Positions 45,536-58,459 of a stretch of 64,000 nucleotides of DNA are shown in pieces. The notes beneath the pieces are model-generated. The model made no database searches and had not been told where the DNA came from. It was given only the letters and a program-made list of their open reading frames with translations. A program made the translations under genes and the position numbers. This stretch comes from Medicago truncatula (taxonomy: Eukaryota; Streptophyta; Magnoliopsida; Fabales; Fabaceae): positions 48,896,091-48,960,090 of the forward strand of contig NC_053044.1 of assembly GCF_003473485.1 (NCBI RefSeq), written 5' to 3'. Each line of letters begins with the position of its first letter. The first letter of the stretch is position 1.

Positions 45536-46294
45536 GGTTTATCTTTGGATAAAATTGATTATGACATAATTGATTATGATAGAATTGATTTTGAAAGAAT
45601 TGATTTTGAGATAATTGATTTACGTTTGGATACAATAATGCAAAATTGATTAAACCCACTAAATGTCATGTGGATATTTTTGATCAAAATTGTTTTTGAA
45701 TGTATAAGTACTAAAATAGACATAGCTAAATACAAATAAATAGGCATAGTTCAATGTAGATCAATATTAAATGTAGATATATTTTTTTAATTTAAATAAA
45801 TAAAATTTTTATATATTAATTTAAAAAATAAAAAATACGATCGTTAAACCAATTTTTTTACAATTATTTGTTCATATATTTTATATATTTTTTATAAAAT
45901 ATATTTAAGTTAAATAATACTAAAGTTAGTTGCCAAAAATGATAAAAAAAATATAGCCTAAAAGAAAGGTAAAAGAAAAAATACAGTAAATCTGAATGGA
46001 AACGCCGTAAAGAAAAATCCAAAACTTGGTAACTCATAACCATAAATATTTTCTGGAGGTTAATTTGGTTCGTTAAATTTTCTAGTTAAATTTGGTTCAT
46101 CAAATCAAATTAAATACAAAGCAAAAAAGGAGGATTGATAAAGGACAATAAAGGAAAATAATAGGTTGTAATAATCAAAATATAAATTTTATTGGAAAAT
46201 TGATTCTAGTTAACTCCAAAGTTAGGAATTGTAGCTTCACCTAGAATTGCTTTTAGAGATGAGAATTGATTTTGAGAAGTTAAACCAAACATGT
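45536..46294. mobile_element. Possible TIR element, ~760 bp
   Basis: Left end gtgtgtgtttggtttatctttgg faces a right end that reads, inverted, aacatgtttggtttaacttc. Internal words (aaaattgatt..., inverted aatcaattctc) also mirror each other. The repeated gattttgagaattgatt motif is seen near both ends. Non-coding; ends approximate. Confidence 0.45.
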
Positions 46295-47140
46295 TGGAAT
46301 CGTTAGTTTTCACTTTTGAAACCAGCAGAATTGCTTTTAAAGGATGCAGAAGCTGAAACAAACATACACGTAATTGTTGTCCTTTTCATTGTTTTCACTT
46401 TTTCTAGTAGTTTAGCGCCAAGGCTCCCGCCATTGTATCGTCGTAGGTGTGAAAAAGTGAAAAATCTCAAATTCGAATTATGATCATTGTATATACGTTG
46501 GTGCACCCAGCAACACTATATTATTCTTGCATGTGGCATGTTGTAATCTTTTGATATCATAAAAAATTATCAGATCTGTTGCGATTATATTTGTGATCAC
46601 AATCAATGTAGAAGCTAAAGCGTTTATAAACATATCCTTTCACTTCATTTGGTGATCTCTATGAGTTCCCATATGGGTTCAACCACTATTGCTGGAAGCC
46701 AGAGTTAAATCCCTCAAAGTAACAATGTTATAGTATAGGTTACTTTGATTACTATGAGGTGTCTCAAACTATTTATTTTTGTTAAAGATGTCAAGGACTG
46801 CAGCTGCTGTGCTGTGGCTGCAACCCTCGATGCACACAAAAATCAAAGCTACATAAAGATATTCAACAAACTTTAGTGAAAAAATTTAAATGTGAAATTG
46901 CAAGCTTCCTTTTTTGGGTGAAGATTGCATGTTTCATTGTAGTCGTCAATATGACAATATGGCCAAATAATTTTAACATGTGAATCGGACAACTTGTATA
47001 TCACTTCCAACAATCTAAACGAAGCAAAACTGTCAAATAGAAGAGTTGAATCCAAAAATTATAGTTAAACCTGCTTGCCTGAAGTATTAAAACTCAAAAG
47101 TTTTTCTGTAGATAATTTGAAAAAACCATAACTGACAACA
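46295..47140. other. Spacer downstream of UBA5
   Basis: Includes the 3' UTR of the minus-strand UBA5 gene on its right side. Nothing else recognised. Confidence 0.35.
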
Positions 47141-50100
47141 CTATGCAGAATTAATTGCTTCAAGTTGCTTTCGTAGTTCGTCAAGGTCATCATTGTCATT
47201 GCTTGGAGCTTCTCGAGTGACTAGGTTCTGAAATTCATCCGCAGTAGGAAGTTCATGAGTGAGACCTTCAGGAAGGGCATCTGTAATAGATTTAGGGACA
47301 AGAGGTTACTAGTTTAAATACTAATTGTAAATGAATAATAGAATTAAAACAAATCTAGAACCCTTCAGCAATAAAAATAAATGTTTCTTTCTCCAACAAA
47401 TATTGTTAAGAAAAACTAAAGAGACACGAAAGACACATGAACTGGCAAAATGAATAACTGTTAGTGATGTTTGCTTTTGCAGTGAAGGTGCAATACAAAA
47501 AGCATCATATTTCCTGAAAACATTTCCATGAAGGAGCTAGATGAAACAAAAGTCGCTTGACCAAGCCCATGTAGCTCAAAAGAAAGAATTAACCAAACAT
47601 CAAGAGCTTTAGAGTCAGTATTGCTAATAAACGTTAACGAACTCCACCATTTCAGTTTACTTGTCGTAAAGGGCAAACCCATTAAGCTTATCAATAGGGT
47701 ACTTAAGAATATAGTGAAGTAAATACCTGAACTTTTGGTATTGGCACCATCTGGCTCACAATCATCAACGACGCTGAAAATTTTAACAAAGCCACCAGTA
47801 AATGTGAAGGCTAAAAAATTGTATGACAACAACACTACTTGATATTTGATGTTGATCAGATTAATGATAATATTCATTACATCTATATAGTATATCACAC
47901 AGCTCTTAAGTAAACAAAACTAAGTATATGAACGGTAGAAAAGATCATTAAGCACCTTATATTCCATTCGTTATCATCGTGCAGTGGACCTTCTTCAATT
48001 AATGGTCCTTCAGCCTCCAATTTTGCTTTTGCGGCAGCATCCCTTGTTGGCTTTGCAAGAATGTACTCGCCCTACGAAACATTTATAGTTTCAATAAGCA
48101 CACAGGATAATACATGACTTCAATCATAAAATCATGTGCAACGTGGACTTAACTAAATTCCTTACCTGTCGTTTTAAGCAAGCTGCATTTGAACATTGAG
48201 GGTTTGGCTTCATTTGCATAGTTGGGAAAAAATCTTTAAGAGAGTTATATCCCTACATACAGGAAAACAGAAACGGGATGTCATCATAAGGCTATTATAT
48301 TCCTACGAATCATGGTGGTCTCATTGGGTTCCTCTTCAAAGAATATATTTCGCAATCTTTTGAACAAAAAATGAAGGAATAATTTGCAATGCTCAACAAA
48401 AAAGAAAATAAATGGTGTTCAAACACTAGTGCAGTACTTACCAAATAAGGAGAGACTTGACCAAAACCTAACAAGAACTTTAGTGTGTTTTGGACAAGAA
48501 GCCCAGCAATAACCCCCTGGAAAGTTAAACAAAATTTCCTAAGTCCATAGAACATAGCCATCAAAAAGTATACTCATATTCTCAATGTTAAAGAAACGTT
48601 AAATAAGCCACTAAAAATAATAAATGGCATGTCATGCGAGTATAATAATAAGACTAAAAGCTTCAGAACAATATTAACTTTAATAGTAAAAAAAAGGATA
48701 TAGAATTAAAATTTACCATGGTAGTTGGTAAAGATGCAGCACAAACCCCTTCACGCTTGAGTGTACGCTCATCAATCCCAGATGCTACAACCTAAGAGGA
48801 AAAACATAATCATATGTTTCATGTATTCGTACATACTGCATAACAGTTACCTATTGTCCGTAAGTTAGATGTAGTATGCATGAACATATCCGGATACATA
48901 GTTTGCTATTAAAAAAATACAATAATATAGTCCACATATGGATGACATTCTGAAACTTGACAACATATGACTAAGTTAATTAAATCCAATCCTTTGAGGC
49001 ATTCCACTGTCAATTGTGAATAATACCCAATTTCAAATAAAAAAACAGACTTACAAGAGGAGGAGCGCATGCAAAACAGGCCGTTTCTCCAGGAATAAGT
49101 AACTGAATGTGACCAGAAACGGCATCCTCGGAAACACCTGTTTGAATTTTTTTCGCATGAGTTTCAGTATAAGTATATTTTCATAGAGACATGTATAACT
49201 GCCATCAAGAATTAGCAATGCATAATCCTAGTAGAATGCGCAAGCACAACTCTCTTTGTATTCGATAAGTAATGCACCCTGAGATAGTACCGAATACTCA
49301 AAAAAAAAAAAAGTCAATGCCAGCTAAATGTACACAGATGCATCCACTTGTCAAGGTCTGGATACTTTCAAAGAGGAAGAAAACATCTGTCAGTTACAAC
49401 TTCATTTACATTGTGAATTGTCTTAAAGAAGGGTGTCTGTTCTAGTTTTAAGACTAAATTATATCACGTTATTTTTACATTACTTTTCTGCACACGTCAA
49501 TAAAGATGGTTAAGGGCCAATTTTAAGCATTTTATCTTTGCTAAGAATGCTCACCTGACTCCATCCATGTCTGGCTCAGTTCATTACAAGCCTGCAGTGT
49601 GTATAGGAAGTTAGTTACACACAGCAATCTCTTAGCAGAACTGAAAAGAAGATAAATGAAAACTTAAAATACCTGGTTAACAGCCATTCTTGCTTCATAA
49701 TTATCTACACAGCTTAAGACAAGGTCCACACCGCTACCTTGTTTATCAGGACGAAATGACTTATTTTTCAAAGATGACATAAAGGTTTCAAAACCATCCA
49801 CTGTTGTGATATTCAGTGTAAAGCTCTAAATGAAGAGAAAGGGTGAATATATCAGCATGCAAAAAATACTAGATTCGTCTTTGTAACATGGTAGGCATAT
49901 GGAATGAGTCACAGAGGATGCAAATATTAAAATATACTTACCTCAAGCACAACATCAGGATTTATATCTGAAAGTGTTTGTAGAGCTGCATCTGTCTTTG
50001 TCATACCAGCCTGAAAGCCAAAAAATACACTTTACTTTTGGAAGCCTATATATATAATGTAGTCAGCACATAAGTCTAGATCAAACTTTTAAATTGGAAT

Positions 50101-52128
50101 TTTCTGCGCGAACTATGAAGTATGAAGAGAAAATTTGTGCAAATGATTACTTATATGACTTCTCGTTCAATTTAAAAGACATAATGCTTGGAAATAATAA
50201 AAATTTATACAAGAACCACCGCCAAATTCTTCTCCTATTAAGTGAGATTTGTCACATAGATCAAACAACACCATAATATCAGATCAAATTTCGAATGTTT
50301 GTAAATAAAAGATGTATACAATTTTTTGGTTTTGCAAAAATAAACATATACAACAACAAAACCATCATATCCCGTTCTTATTTTGAAGACAAGAAAATGA
50401 AGATTTGAGTACTCACTTGATCAGGACGAAAGAAGAGCCTATTCATGTTTGCAAGTTCCACTTTGTCATAATCATACAACAAAAGTCGACCAATACCACA
50501 TCTTGTTAGCATCTCAGCAGCTACACTTCCTACACCACCTATTCCCTGTGATTACATAAGAATTACCAAACGTGAGAACTTATTACCAAAATGTGAAACA
50601 GAAACCTAAAGAATTTGTAGAAAACCCTAAAATAGTCAGAACTGCCTGTTCTCCTAGCTTGGTGTGATTATATCTCCTTTATTAAATGTGGGAAGTAAAT
50701 TTTCAAACCTAAATGCTTTAAAGTATAAATAAAACTGGGATCTCCAGCAATCATACACACAAGTTTGACTAAGAATACAACAACCACGCTTTATCCTACT
50801 AAGTGGGGTCGGCTACATGGATTGAATGGCGCCATAATGCTCTATCATATACCATGTTTCTATCCAGCTCATTAACCTCTGGATCTTTCTTAATAGTTTC
50901 TTTTATAGTTTATCTAGGTATCCCTCTGCCTCTGCTGGTTTGACTACTCTTGATCTGATCTACATGCCGAAACCACCTAAGTCTAGTTTCCACCATCTCT
51001 TTCTAATGTTGTCATTTCTAATTTCTAATCATATTCTATCTGGGCTTACTACACATCCTACGCTTAATTTATTTTTGTGTTGGTTCTTGACAGCCCAACA
51101 CTATGTCCCATACAAGTTTGACTAAGGATACTCGCCAACAAAGTCTTCTCTCCCAAATTAAATCATAATCAAAAGACGATATCGTAGCAATGGTTAACAA
51201 AATACAAAGCAACATACAAATTTATAGGTCCACATATCCAATGGCATATAACTCTACTTTCATTCAAATAAAAATCACCGTAAATAAATAAATAAGATTT
51301 ATAACAATGTAGCTCATCGCAAGTTGTCTCCCAGATTAAATTAGAAATTCAATGTACTTCTTCAATAGTAGAATTTTCTGTTCATTTCCAAGAGTAAACA
51401 TTAAAATAAAAAATAAAATAAAAAAACAGTTTTTACTTTTTAGGTATTATGATTGCTCCGGTGATAGTGAGTGAACAGTTTGCTTACATGCAAATCATTA
51501 TTATATCACAAAATTAATTCTATGGCAAGCAAGTAAAGGTAGAAGAGGAGATTAGTACAGACAACTATGGCAATGGAGAAATCCCTTATCCGTTCGTAAT
51601 TCTCCACAATTCCCATTCTCTGAAGCGCCATAAGTCGACTGTAGGGATTGCTGTCTACAACCTCAGCACTCATATCCTGCTCAACACAGTAACAACAATT
51701 CAATTCAGCAAAAACTTCAAATGCATCAAATGAAAAATGCTCCATCACAACACAAACACACAAGTACCTTAACTTTTGTGCGGCGAACAGGTTGAGCCCT
51801 AACAAGATCAGCAATATGTTCAACGTGTGATTGAATCTTCAAATCAAAAGATAGAAATCGAATCAAGTCAAGCTAATTCTAAGCAGAAATCATTGTACAT
51901 TATAGATAAATGTAATTATCATAGAAGATCAATTTAATTTTGAATTTCATTACAATAAAAAATGCATGCAGAATTGGTTGGATCATGGATAATTGAATAA
52001 TTGAGAAGAAGAAGAAGAAGAAAAAAAAGTGGAATTACCTTATGGAAGGCATCGCGAAGAGATGGATCTGGAAGGGATTGATTGAGAGATTGAAGATCGG
52101 TGATCAAGTCATTGAGCTCGATCTCCAT
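47141..52128 (-). CDS. UBA5: UBA5, E1 enzyme for UFM1
   Basis: Fourteen exons (52128-52039, 51836-51768, 51676-51563, 50545-50417, 50010-49942, 49825-49673, 49591-49555, 49137-49055, 48791-48717, 48516-48442, 48252-48166, 48071-47956, 47773-47727, 47280-47141) join in frame to 427 residues, close to the usual plant length. The protein activates the ubiquitin-like UFM1 with ATP and passes it to UFC1; UFMylation acts at the ER on ribosome quality control and ER-phagy. Visible: nucleotide-binding [34 protein letters not shown], zinc cysteines C241, C244, C318, C323, catalytic C265 ([13 protein letters not shown]), a UFM1/ATG8-binding motif EWNISVV (W363) and a C-terminal UFC1-binding helix ([16 protein letters not shown]). 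All introns are GT-AG. Intron 3 carries an RTE LINE fragment. Confidence 0.97.
50776..51130 (-). mobile_element. RTE-type LINE 3' fragment in UBA5 intron 3
   Basis: On the minus strand the frame [20 protein letters not shown], later [20 protein letters not shown] and HSIHVADPT before a stop near 50799, is the C-terminal end of a plant RTE LINE reverse-transcriptase ORF, followed by a short tail. It is in the same orientation as UBA5 and lies between exons 3 and 4. Frame breaks show that it is old. Confidence 0.85.
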
Positions 52129-52640
52129 CTCTCAATGTTGAATTTGAGCAAAACCAAATGCTTAATTGAAACTGTAGTTGAATGTTGAAACGTGAACTGA
52201 ACCAATTTTTTATTCCTTCTCCGACAATGTAAGTATTGTAGCGTTTATCTTCTTCCCTCGCGTTAGTAAACGGCAAATTACGTTCATTTTACTCCGGGCC
52301 GAACCGAAAAAATGAACCGGGCTTGACTGTTAGTTGGTCTGTCTTAACAAACTCTGTAAGCCCAAATGTGTTGACTCTTTTACTATCTTATAAGGGAAAT
52401 GTTATCCCCACCACCTGCTTTGACATTCACATTTCCTTCTCTAATTAAATTCTTTTCGTTCAATCACCATAATTTTTTATTCGAGGGATCCTTCACGACC
52501 ACCACTTCTCACCAAAAATTTGAATGGGTATCAAGAGTTGAAGACTATAGAGGAAAGAAGGCGAAGTTTCTTAGATTTTCTTTTAATAAAAAAATTAAGT
52601 ATACCACATAATGTATTAATTAAAAAATTTAATTGGTATA
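52129..52640. other. UBA5 promoter region
   Basis: The sequence just upstream of the UBA5 start. No TATA box stands out, as is common for housekeeping genes. The open frame at 52399-52611 (plus) is not recognised. Confidence 0.35.
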
Positions 52641-53595
52641 CTTTGTCGGTGTACAATTATTTTACACATACATTTTTTTTTTGAAGGAATTTTACACGTA
52701 CATTCAATGATATGTTGCTATGTCGATTAATAAATACACTTATGTAAAATAAATGTATACCGACAGAACATACTAATTAAATCATAACTATTTGACCAAA
52801 AAAAAAATCATAACTAAAAGTCTATATGCTTCTGTTTTTCATACTTCTGCATAAAGCATAAAAGTTTACACTTACTCTTATAGTGCCTCTACCAGGAACA
52901 TCATCAAAATCGACCTTCTATGAAATTTTTCTTGTTCCACGTGAAACTACTGTAATAATAAATTGTAAACAAAGGTGAAAGGATACACCCTTTTTAGTGT
53001 TTTGTTGTGTTTATTTTGAGTCTATCCTTTTAAAAAATCTCTTGACCATTCAATTCCACACTAGTTAAAAACAATTGCATGAATCGATTATAAATATGTT
53101 TTTTGAAAAATTCCTTGGTACACATTGGTGTGCGAAATTTCATTTTGGTAGACCACATATGTGTATTGTAAAAGAAGAAAAGTAGTTTTCACTTTTAATC
53201 AATTTGCGATGCCTTTTTCTTTTTCTTTGGAATCAAATGGTGAGGCTACAATCGAAGCTATTGCAATGCATAGTTTTTGCTTTGACTCTAGAAACTACTA
53301 ATACATGTTTGATACAATCATACCTCAATGAAGGTGAGTGCAATTTACCCTGATTATTAAGATGAAATCATGTTCAATTGACACAAACGTGTGTTTTGAT
53401 GCACCCACCATGCAACCAAACATACACTAGGTTATCATGTATGTTTTCTTCTATCCACCTCATACAAAACATAAAAACTACATTAATTCCGCACACACAT
53501 ATCCATATTCCAAGGATTATATATTAAAATAACCAATCAAAGCATATAAATTTTATATAGAAAAACAACAAGCCTTAAACAAAGTGTATACTAAC

Positions 53596-53754
53596 CTCAA
53601 GAACACTTGAGACCTCAACTCCTTTATGTTTCACTAAAATCCGATTGTTCAATTGGAATTGTCTAGTCATTGTGATCATAGATCTTGCGGAGATGTTTGC
53701 AAATGCCTCCTTGCAGCGGCTTGAAATCATAGTCGTTCTCATGTCATTAAACAT
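53596..53754 (-). pseudogene. Exon-like 53-codon segment, unknown family
   Basis: ATG at 53754 opens MFNDMRTTMISSRCKEAFAN, then ISARSMITMTRQFQLNNRIL and VKHKGVEVSSVLE, ending exactly at a GTTAGT donor in phase 0. The neighbouring copy at 54450-54620 has the same sequence with its frame broken in several places, and a fragment is also seen near 55850-55910. I do not recognise the family. The open frame here may be the best-preserved copy of a decayed gene or part of a working one. Confidence 0.4.
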
Positions 53755-55468
53755 CTTGATGAAAAAAATTATAGGAAGTTAGAAAACATAAGTGTGTTGA
53801 ATATTTTAGTTATAATGAATATGAAGAAGATATGCCTCTTTTGCATCTTTAAGTTCATTAGTTATTGTCTGCTATTTCAATCATAATACAACTTTATTTA
53901 TTTTCTTACAATAATGGTGATGATACAACTCTTGAAAGAAAGTAATGATATAAGATATAATGATATGTTCACCGATGGAAATCATTCCGTTATTGTTTAG
54001 CAAACATTTATGGTTTATTTTTTTAAATATATAAATGTATTGAATTGAAGTCATAAACCATCAACAATTATTCATGTGCCGATAGACTGATTTTCAAAAT
54101 TAACTACATATATTCTCACAGAGGTGCTATGTTTCTTTCTCAATGTAACTCTTGATAGCCTTTGAAATTAAATTTTCATAACTTCTTTTATACCTTAAAA
54201 TGCACGACATTAAACTACTATAATAATAAATTGTAAATAAAGGTGAAAGGATACACCATTTTTAGTGTTTTGTTATGTGTTTATTTTGAGTTTATCCTTT
54301 TAAATTTTTTCTTACCGTTTAATTCCAAGCTAGTTAAAAACAGTTGCATGAATTGATTATAAACATGTTTTGTAAACAACTCCTTGGTACACATGTGTGT
54401 GTGCAAAATTTCATTTTGGTAAAGCACATATGTGTATTGTAGAAGAAGGGTATACTGACCTCAAGAATACTTGAGACCTCAACTCATTCATGTTTCACTA
54501 CAATCCGATCGTTCAATCAGAATTGTCTAGTCATTTGATCATGGGGGTTGCGGAGATGTTTGCAAATGCCTCCTTATAGCGGCTTGAATCACAGTCGTTC
54601 ACATTTCATAAACATCTTTGATGAAAAAAATATATGAAGTTAGAAAACAAAAGTGTGTTGAATATTTTAGTTACAATGAATGTGAAGAAGATATACCTCA
54701 CCGAAGTCCACAAATTTGTGCAAAAAAAACCATAAAGACATAGGGTATATCAATGTTCGGACCACCTTAGAGATGAAATAATGTTGTAGATAAATGTTAT
54801 ATATTTAAAATATAATAATTATGAATCAAAATATTGTTATTTACTAGACGAGAAAAAAAGTATTTAAAAAAAATAGTTATAAATTGTGGTATTTCTTTTG
54901 TAAATTATAACGTATTTTACGTGCAACTATGAACGTCTATCTCCAACCGAAACTGACCAATGTCCAACCCTAGTAGGATGAAAGAAAAAAGTTAGCCAAA
55001 ATGTATGGTTTTGCTAGAGAAAAACATTTGTCTAAAAACAAAACAATCCATAGTCATCTCAATTTTTCTCTCCCTCGAACTACAGTCAAATTGATTGACT
55101 TTTTCATGACTATTGATAATATTTATGAGCTCCAACAGAATATCATGTTGTTTTATTACCATAGGAAAAGATATTATAGTTAGAAAAATACTGTCATGTT
55201 CTCCACATTTTGAATAAGATTCTACAAACACTATTGTTTTACGTTCATCCCAAGGAACACATCGTAATTTGTTTATTTGAGATAACAATCAATCAATATC
55301 TGCAACACCATCGAAACACCGCCAATAAAAAAAATATCGATTAATGTTTATGTTGACGATAAAGAAAATGATAAATTGATCAAAATCCACCAATATGAAA
55401 ATTGTGAACAAAATTCTCCAATATTTCAAGGCCAATATTATGAATAAAGCGTAAAAGTTTATACTTAC

Positions 55469-55836
55469 CCTTACAGTGCCTTTACCAGGAACATCATCAA
55501 AATAGACCCTTCTATGAAATTTTTCTTGCTCTACATAAGAGCTTTTAGACAGTACGTCACACATTTTAGTTAGAATAATCTATATAAAAAAATTACAGTG
55601 TAATAATGTTAAAATAAGGAGCATTAAAAATAGAAACTGCAAGAATGAATATTTTTTTACCGAAAATGCTAACCTTCAGTTTTGTAATATTAAGTCTCTC
55701 AACAGGAATATAAATGTTCAAATATCCATCATGAGTATGGTTTCTCACAATGTTCGTGGTGAAATTGTGAGTAGGTATCATAACGATCTCTCCATCACAG
55801 ACTCGAAAAGATGATTCTGAGAACCATCATATGCTC
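55469..55836 (-). pseudogene. Two phase-compatible exon-like segments, unknown family
   Basis: The upstream segment (about 55836-55674) reads WFSESSFRVCDGEIVMIPTH then NFTTNIVRNHTHDGYLNIYI and PVERLNITKLK, ending at a GTTAGC donor. After a 94-bp AT-rich intron with a TATAG acceptor, the next (55579-55469; 37 codons) reads IILTKMCDVLSKSSYVEQEK then FHRRVYFDDVPGKGTVR and ends at GTAAGT. Both keep phase 0. A stop lies just before the first segment, so it either starts at a splice site or is broken. No known domain recognised. Confidence 0.4.
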
Positions 55837-56672
55837 TCCAAAGACATTAATGGAATTGATTGTGTTGACTGCAAAAGATGTTTGCAAATCCGTCCTTAGA
55901 AGCGGCTTGAAGCATATTATAAAACAAAAGTGTGTTGAATATTTTAGTTACAATGAATATGAAGAAAATATACGTCATTGAAGTCCACAAATTTGCTAAA
56001 AAAAATATAGGGTATATTAATGTTCAGACCACCTTAAAGATGATATAATGTTGTAGATCAATGTTATATATTGAAAATATAATAATTATGAATCAAAATA
56101 TTGTTATTTACTAGACGAGAAAAGAATATTTTATTTAAAAAAAATAGTTATAAATTGTGATATTTCTTTTGTAAATTAGAACATCTTTTACGTGCAACTA
56201 CGAATATTAATCGCATGAGGTAATTTAAATCTATTTATAAAATTGATATTAATCGCACGAGGTAATTCACATGTACCAACATGGACTCAAAATATTATCC
56301 AAGCATTTTCTTATCGTTTCACTTTCTACTACCTCACCTCATAACTCATCATAATCGAAACCCTAACTTCATACCTAAAAAATCGTGTTTGGAATTGTAT
56401 CATAAACGAGTTGGAATTGCATTTTCATCGTTGTCAACACAGATAGTACAAAGTTTTTTGAATTTTTTATTAAACCAAAATTCAACATAGTGTTTCTTGG
56501 TTTACCCCAAAATTATCAATCACTTTATCAATTTCAATTAAGAAACAACTTTTCTCATTGAAATTCTCATGTTTACTTTCTTCATCGTACCCTTCTATTC
56601 AATCCCAAAATTTCGAGGTTCCGAGTCGAGCATTGTACCCTATCAACATTGCAAAAAAAGACGGATGTTTGA

Positions 56673-57384
56673 GAAACTACGGATCTGACCGTCAATATTG
56701 AGGGAATTGAACTCAACGTCACATTTTCAACTGTTGAATCTGATATCATAGTATCAATCGATTCTACTCCACTGGGGCTTTTCCCCATCGAAGGATTTAA
56801 GTCATGGCGTGACTTTGGGGGTGGCAAGGTTAATGATGATTCATCCACCATCGAATGTAAGTGTAATCAGGTGCTTGTAGAAGGAAATGGATACATGAAT
56901 AACAACGGTGGGTTGAAAATTAGGTTCCAAATCAACTTCGTAAGGTGTGTTATTATTTATTTTATTTTATTTTTCTTTTCTTTTTCAAATTCAATTTTAT
57001 ATATAGCTTTGAAATTCAAAGCTTATTGATTATTTTTCTTTAAACAGTGTTGAAAAGATTTATAAGCCGAACCTATTTAATCAGTATCTTTGATTGGACG
57101 AAAGTTTTTCCATGAAGGGTTTCGTTGACGATGTTTTTGCTGATGTGTTGGAGACCTCAAAAAGAGAGTTAGCTGAATTAAAAAGTAAACCTAATGTGAA
57201 AAGTTAATTAGATCAAAACCATAATATTATTTGTTATTTTATCACAACATTAACATTGACTGTTTTGTATTTTCAGCTTTCTCGAATATTGTACATCGCA
57301 CAAGAAACTTTTCCAGTGCGACAAAAAAGAATTCTTGGGTATGTTAAGGATTCGCTTGAGGGGGATCTTTTTTCTTTGATATAG
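56673..57384 (+). pseudogene. Plus-strand exon-like segments, unknown family
   Basis: A frame open from 56673 reads TTDLTVNIEGIELNVTFSTV, then IIVSIDSTPLGLFPIEGFKS and GGLKIRFQINFV, to a GTGTGT donor (56945). An acceptor TTAAACAG leads into SVEKIYKPNLFNQYL and a stop at 57091-57093. A further piece after TATTTTCAG (57277-57384) reads LSRILYIAQETFPVRQKRIL then GYVKDSLEGDLFSLI and a stop. There is no in-frame ATG at the start and a stop precedes it. I do not recognise the family; probably a decayed gene. Confidence 0.35.
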
Positions 57385-57561
57385 TAGCTACAGGGTGTGT
57401 CATGTATCTTTCCACCAAAGGTTCCACAAGTGAATTGCAATTTTTGCGAGGTTAAGAAGTATCTTTTGTTTCGTTATTATGGTACTTATCCATCATGTAA
57501 TTTGTAATCCATACCAATTGGTTAAACCATGTAGTATCTATATATCTATATCCAGGTGGCA

Positions 57562-58417
57562 TTTAGTATGGGTCAGTGGAGTTTGTTTCCACAATGGGAA
57601 AGTTGATTATGTCCATTAGATTAAATGAGGAACACATTCTTATTCTACTCTCTCAACACTAGATTATTGTTTTATCTATCTTCCACCCTCTCTCTTTCAT
57701 GTCCCCACCCACACCACCACTAAATCATAGATTCAGCAACCACTCTGACCACCACTGCACCACCATGGTTGCTGCCAGAAAACTTGACCACCACCACACA
57801 CCATTAGGCTGCTGCCGGAAAACTCAAAGTTCCAAGTTTTATATGGGTGTTGTTCTAGAAAATAACAAATTGAATTGGCTTTGTTCCAATATCATTTAAT
57901 TTCACAAATTTCTTAAAACGAGGAACACAGATTCACCACTCAATCTGCCATGGATCTTCACCATTCTTGGTAGCCACTTTATAATACTGCAAACGAGATA
58001 ATAGAGGTGAATCAGGTGATGGTGTTTTTGTGTTTGTTGTGGAGACATAGATGTGGGATCAAATTCTCAAAAATCAAGTTCCAGCATGTGCCATCACTCT
58101 GTTCTACTCGACGCCGCCTACCAGGAAGCTTTCCAAACAAATTGTTTTACTACACAAAGTGGGCCTTATATTAATCAAAGTGTTTACTACCAGGAAGTTT
58201 TCCGGCAGCAACCATGGTGGTGGTCAAAGTGGTTGCTGAATATATGATTTAGTGGTGCTGGTGGTGTGGAGGTGTGGGGATATAAAAGAGAGTGAAAGAT
58301 ATTGTAAACAAATAATATAGTGTTTAGAGAGTAGGATTAAAATGTGTTCTTCATTTGATCCAATGGTTTAAATTTACTTTCCCATGGTGGAAAACAACTC
58401 CCCTTTCCCATACTAAA
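57562..58417. mobile_element. 856-bp element with ~250-bp inverted ends
   Basis: The left arm from tttagtatgggtcagtgg to about 57805 is the imperfect inverse of about 58185-58417 (ending cccatactaaa). Shared landmarks are the CCACACCACCA-rich stretch and gcaaccatggttgctgccgg. Long inverted ends suggest a non-autonomous Mutator-like element. No target duplication is clear. The short ORFs inside are artefacts of the CCA-rich arms. Confidence 0.75.
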
Positions 58418-58459
58418 CCTAGTGATTCCTATACAAGCATTGGGATGATGTGTCATGTT

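Larger units (their letters stand above)
52885..56215 (-). repeat. Degenerate duplicated array with exon-like pieces
   Basis: Several blocks recur in direct order. 52945-53170 resembles 54225-54440. 53590-53830 resembles 54450-54700. 54700-54930 resembles 55975-56205. The block with VEQEKFHRR-type coding at 55469-55579 recurs, shifted in frame, near 52888-52945. Identity looks about 80-90 percent by eye. This is a tandem, partly scrambled duplication of one gene-sized unit on the minus strand. I do not recognise the gene; see the separate exon-like entries. Confidence 0.8.

Noticed and set aside
54992-55288. 98-codon minus-strand open frame as an extra gene in the array
   Set aside because: It has an ordinary amino-acid make-up but no matching copy in the other array units and no good splice join to the adjacent exon-like pieces; left unassigned.
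57699-57899. Plus-strand open frame with His/Pro-rich protein
   Set aside because: Falls inside the CCA-rich arm of the 57562-58417 inverted-repeat element; the mirrored arm gives a similar artefact.
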